DNA of 64,000 bases. Source: Homarus americanus (Eukaryota; Arthropoda; Malacostraca; Decapoda; Nephropidae). The stretch lies in contig NW_024725489.1 in NCBI RefSeq assembly GCF_018991925.1, forward strand, positions 5,275,614-5,339,613, written 5' to 3'. Below are positions 63,261-64,000 of the stretch, in pieces (position 1 is the stretch's first letter; every line of letters starts with the position of its first letter). The notes under the pieces were generated by a model. The model searched no databases. It saw nothing but the letters and a program-made list of their open reading frames with translations, and was not told where the DNA came from. A program made the position numbers and the translations under genes.

Positions 63261-63567
63261 CTATCCATTTTAGTCTATCTATGAAAAGATACTTTTTCTT
63301 ATTCTTCCACCTTATCCTGCATGAAGCTGCAGCAGATAATACCATTGCTAAAAATAAATAATATATCTTGATCCACAGTTGACAAGGACAAAGGTGATGT
63401 ATCCATTATCAGTGGTTCCAATCCCAACAAATAGTACACTATCTTTTATGCCAATGTGGCGTCCAAACCATCAGAAAACTTCAAAAACAAAAGCTCAGAT
63501 TATGTTTTACTTGATTACTAACGGTACAGAATTCTGTGTAAGTGGTTCTGTGAGACTGAGCGGTGTT

Positions 63568-63645
63568 CAGATATTTTTTTTTATTGGGAACCCCCATACA
63601 TCCTTGTATAAGGTGAAGCGTCACAGCTCCCAACAGGGAAGCATG
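63568..63645. repeat. Dispersed repeat with ACATCCTTG core, copy 2
   Basis: Matches 15318-15402 (ATTGGGAACCCCCATACATC against ATTGGGCACCCCCCTACATC, then CCAACAGGGAAGCATG). About 10 bp shorter. Confidence 0.7.
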
Positions 63646-63666
63646 TGGTGTTCAGATCAGAGACGT

Positions 63667-64000
63667 TGTGGGGTACGGGTTATTTGGTTCGCACTCAGGA
63701 TGGGATGGAGAAAGGAAACTCACAGTGTGCTCTCTGTATACATATTGTATTGGATGTACAGTGCAGCTTGGTGCAGGGGAGTGGCAGCGTGGTTACAAGC
63801 GTGATGTAGAGAGAGCTGGTTGGTGAGGGTGCTCAGAGGAGGACAAGCTTGTGGGTCGCCATGGTCGCCGGCGGGAGCGAGGACCGCCAGGCAGGAGGAG
63901 GTGTTGCTTGTTGGTGGCTGTGAGTAGAAAGAGATAGGTCACCACGAGGTGAGATCTTATATAGCGGAGGTAGGCGTGTCTTAATAGTTGACATTCGTGG
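63667..64000 (-). mobile_element. LTR of the 13 kb family, cut by the window end
   Basis: Begins TGTGGGGTACGGG and follows the 13397-13838 LTR to the last base. The possible 4 bp duplication on the left is ACGT (63663-63666). Confidence 0.85.

Overview
The window is eukaryotic and most probably from a decapod crustacean. The evidence is spliced genes with GT/AG introns, a TATA plus arthropod-type initiator core promoter, many degenerate TTAGG/GGTTA-rich tracts (TTAGG is the arthropod telomere word), large minisatellites, long (TA)n runs, and a dense layer of nested DNA transposons, LINE remnants and LTR elements. Nothing bacterial or organellar is seen. The species call is inference.

Layout. 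0.2-2.3 kb: a putative minus-strand three-exon gene for a secreted or membrane protein. 3.15-7.80 kb: a 4.65 kb array of a 23 bp satellite. 8.0-11.7 kb: a decayed minus-strand LINE with endonuclease and reverse transcriptase. 13.4-15.0 kb: a short non-coding LTR element (TRIM-like) with target-site duplications. 15.0-22.2 kb: minisatellites, (TA)n and a LINE copy rearranged head to head. 22.26-31.9 kb: a protein-coding gene of about 511 codons, with TATA/Inr promoter, five exons and a poly(A) signal. Its introns hold two minisatellite blocks and nested MITEs, and its exon 2 carries a frame break. 32.6-51.6 kb: a transposon graveyard with a solo LTR, a 3.9 kb long-TIR element containing a broken intron-bearing Tc1-type transposase, and several element-in-element nests. 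52.5-55.8 kb: an intact three-exon gene predicted to make a 718-residue fusion of C2H2 zinc fingers, acidic 26-residue repeats and a complete Tc1/mariner-type transposase. 57-64 kb: a piggyBac-like MITE holding two further nested MITEs, LINE 3' ends, a fold-back element and more copies of the 13 kb LTR family.

The most interesting item is the zinc-finger/transposase fusion at 52501-55829. Its three exons join in phase (2157 nt, 719 codons including stop), all three catalytic acidic residues are present, and the fusion lies inside one exon, so it does not depend on a splice guess. One of its introns has been invaded by an 854 bp MITE without damage to the reading frame. A related transposase 13 kb away is broken. 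This contrast suggests the fusion has been under constraint, or is young; expression and orthology would decide.

The host gene and the fusion gene are separate plus-strand transcription units. Most other sequence is repeats, and most long open frames come from satellite or simple repeats and are not genes.
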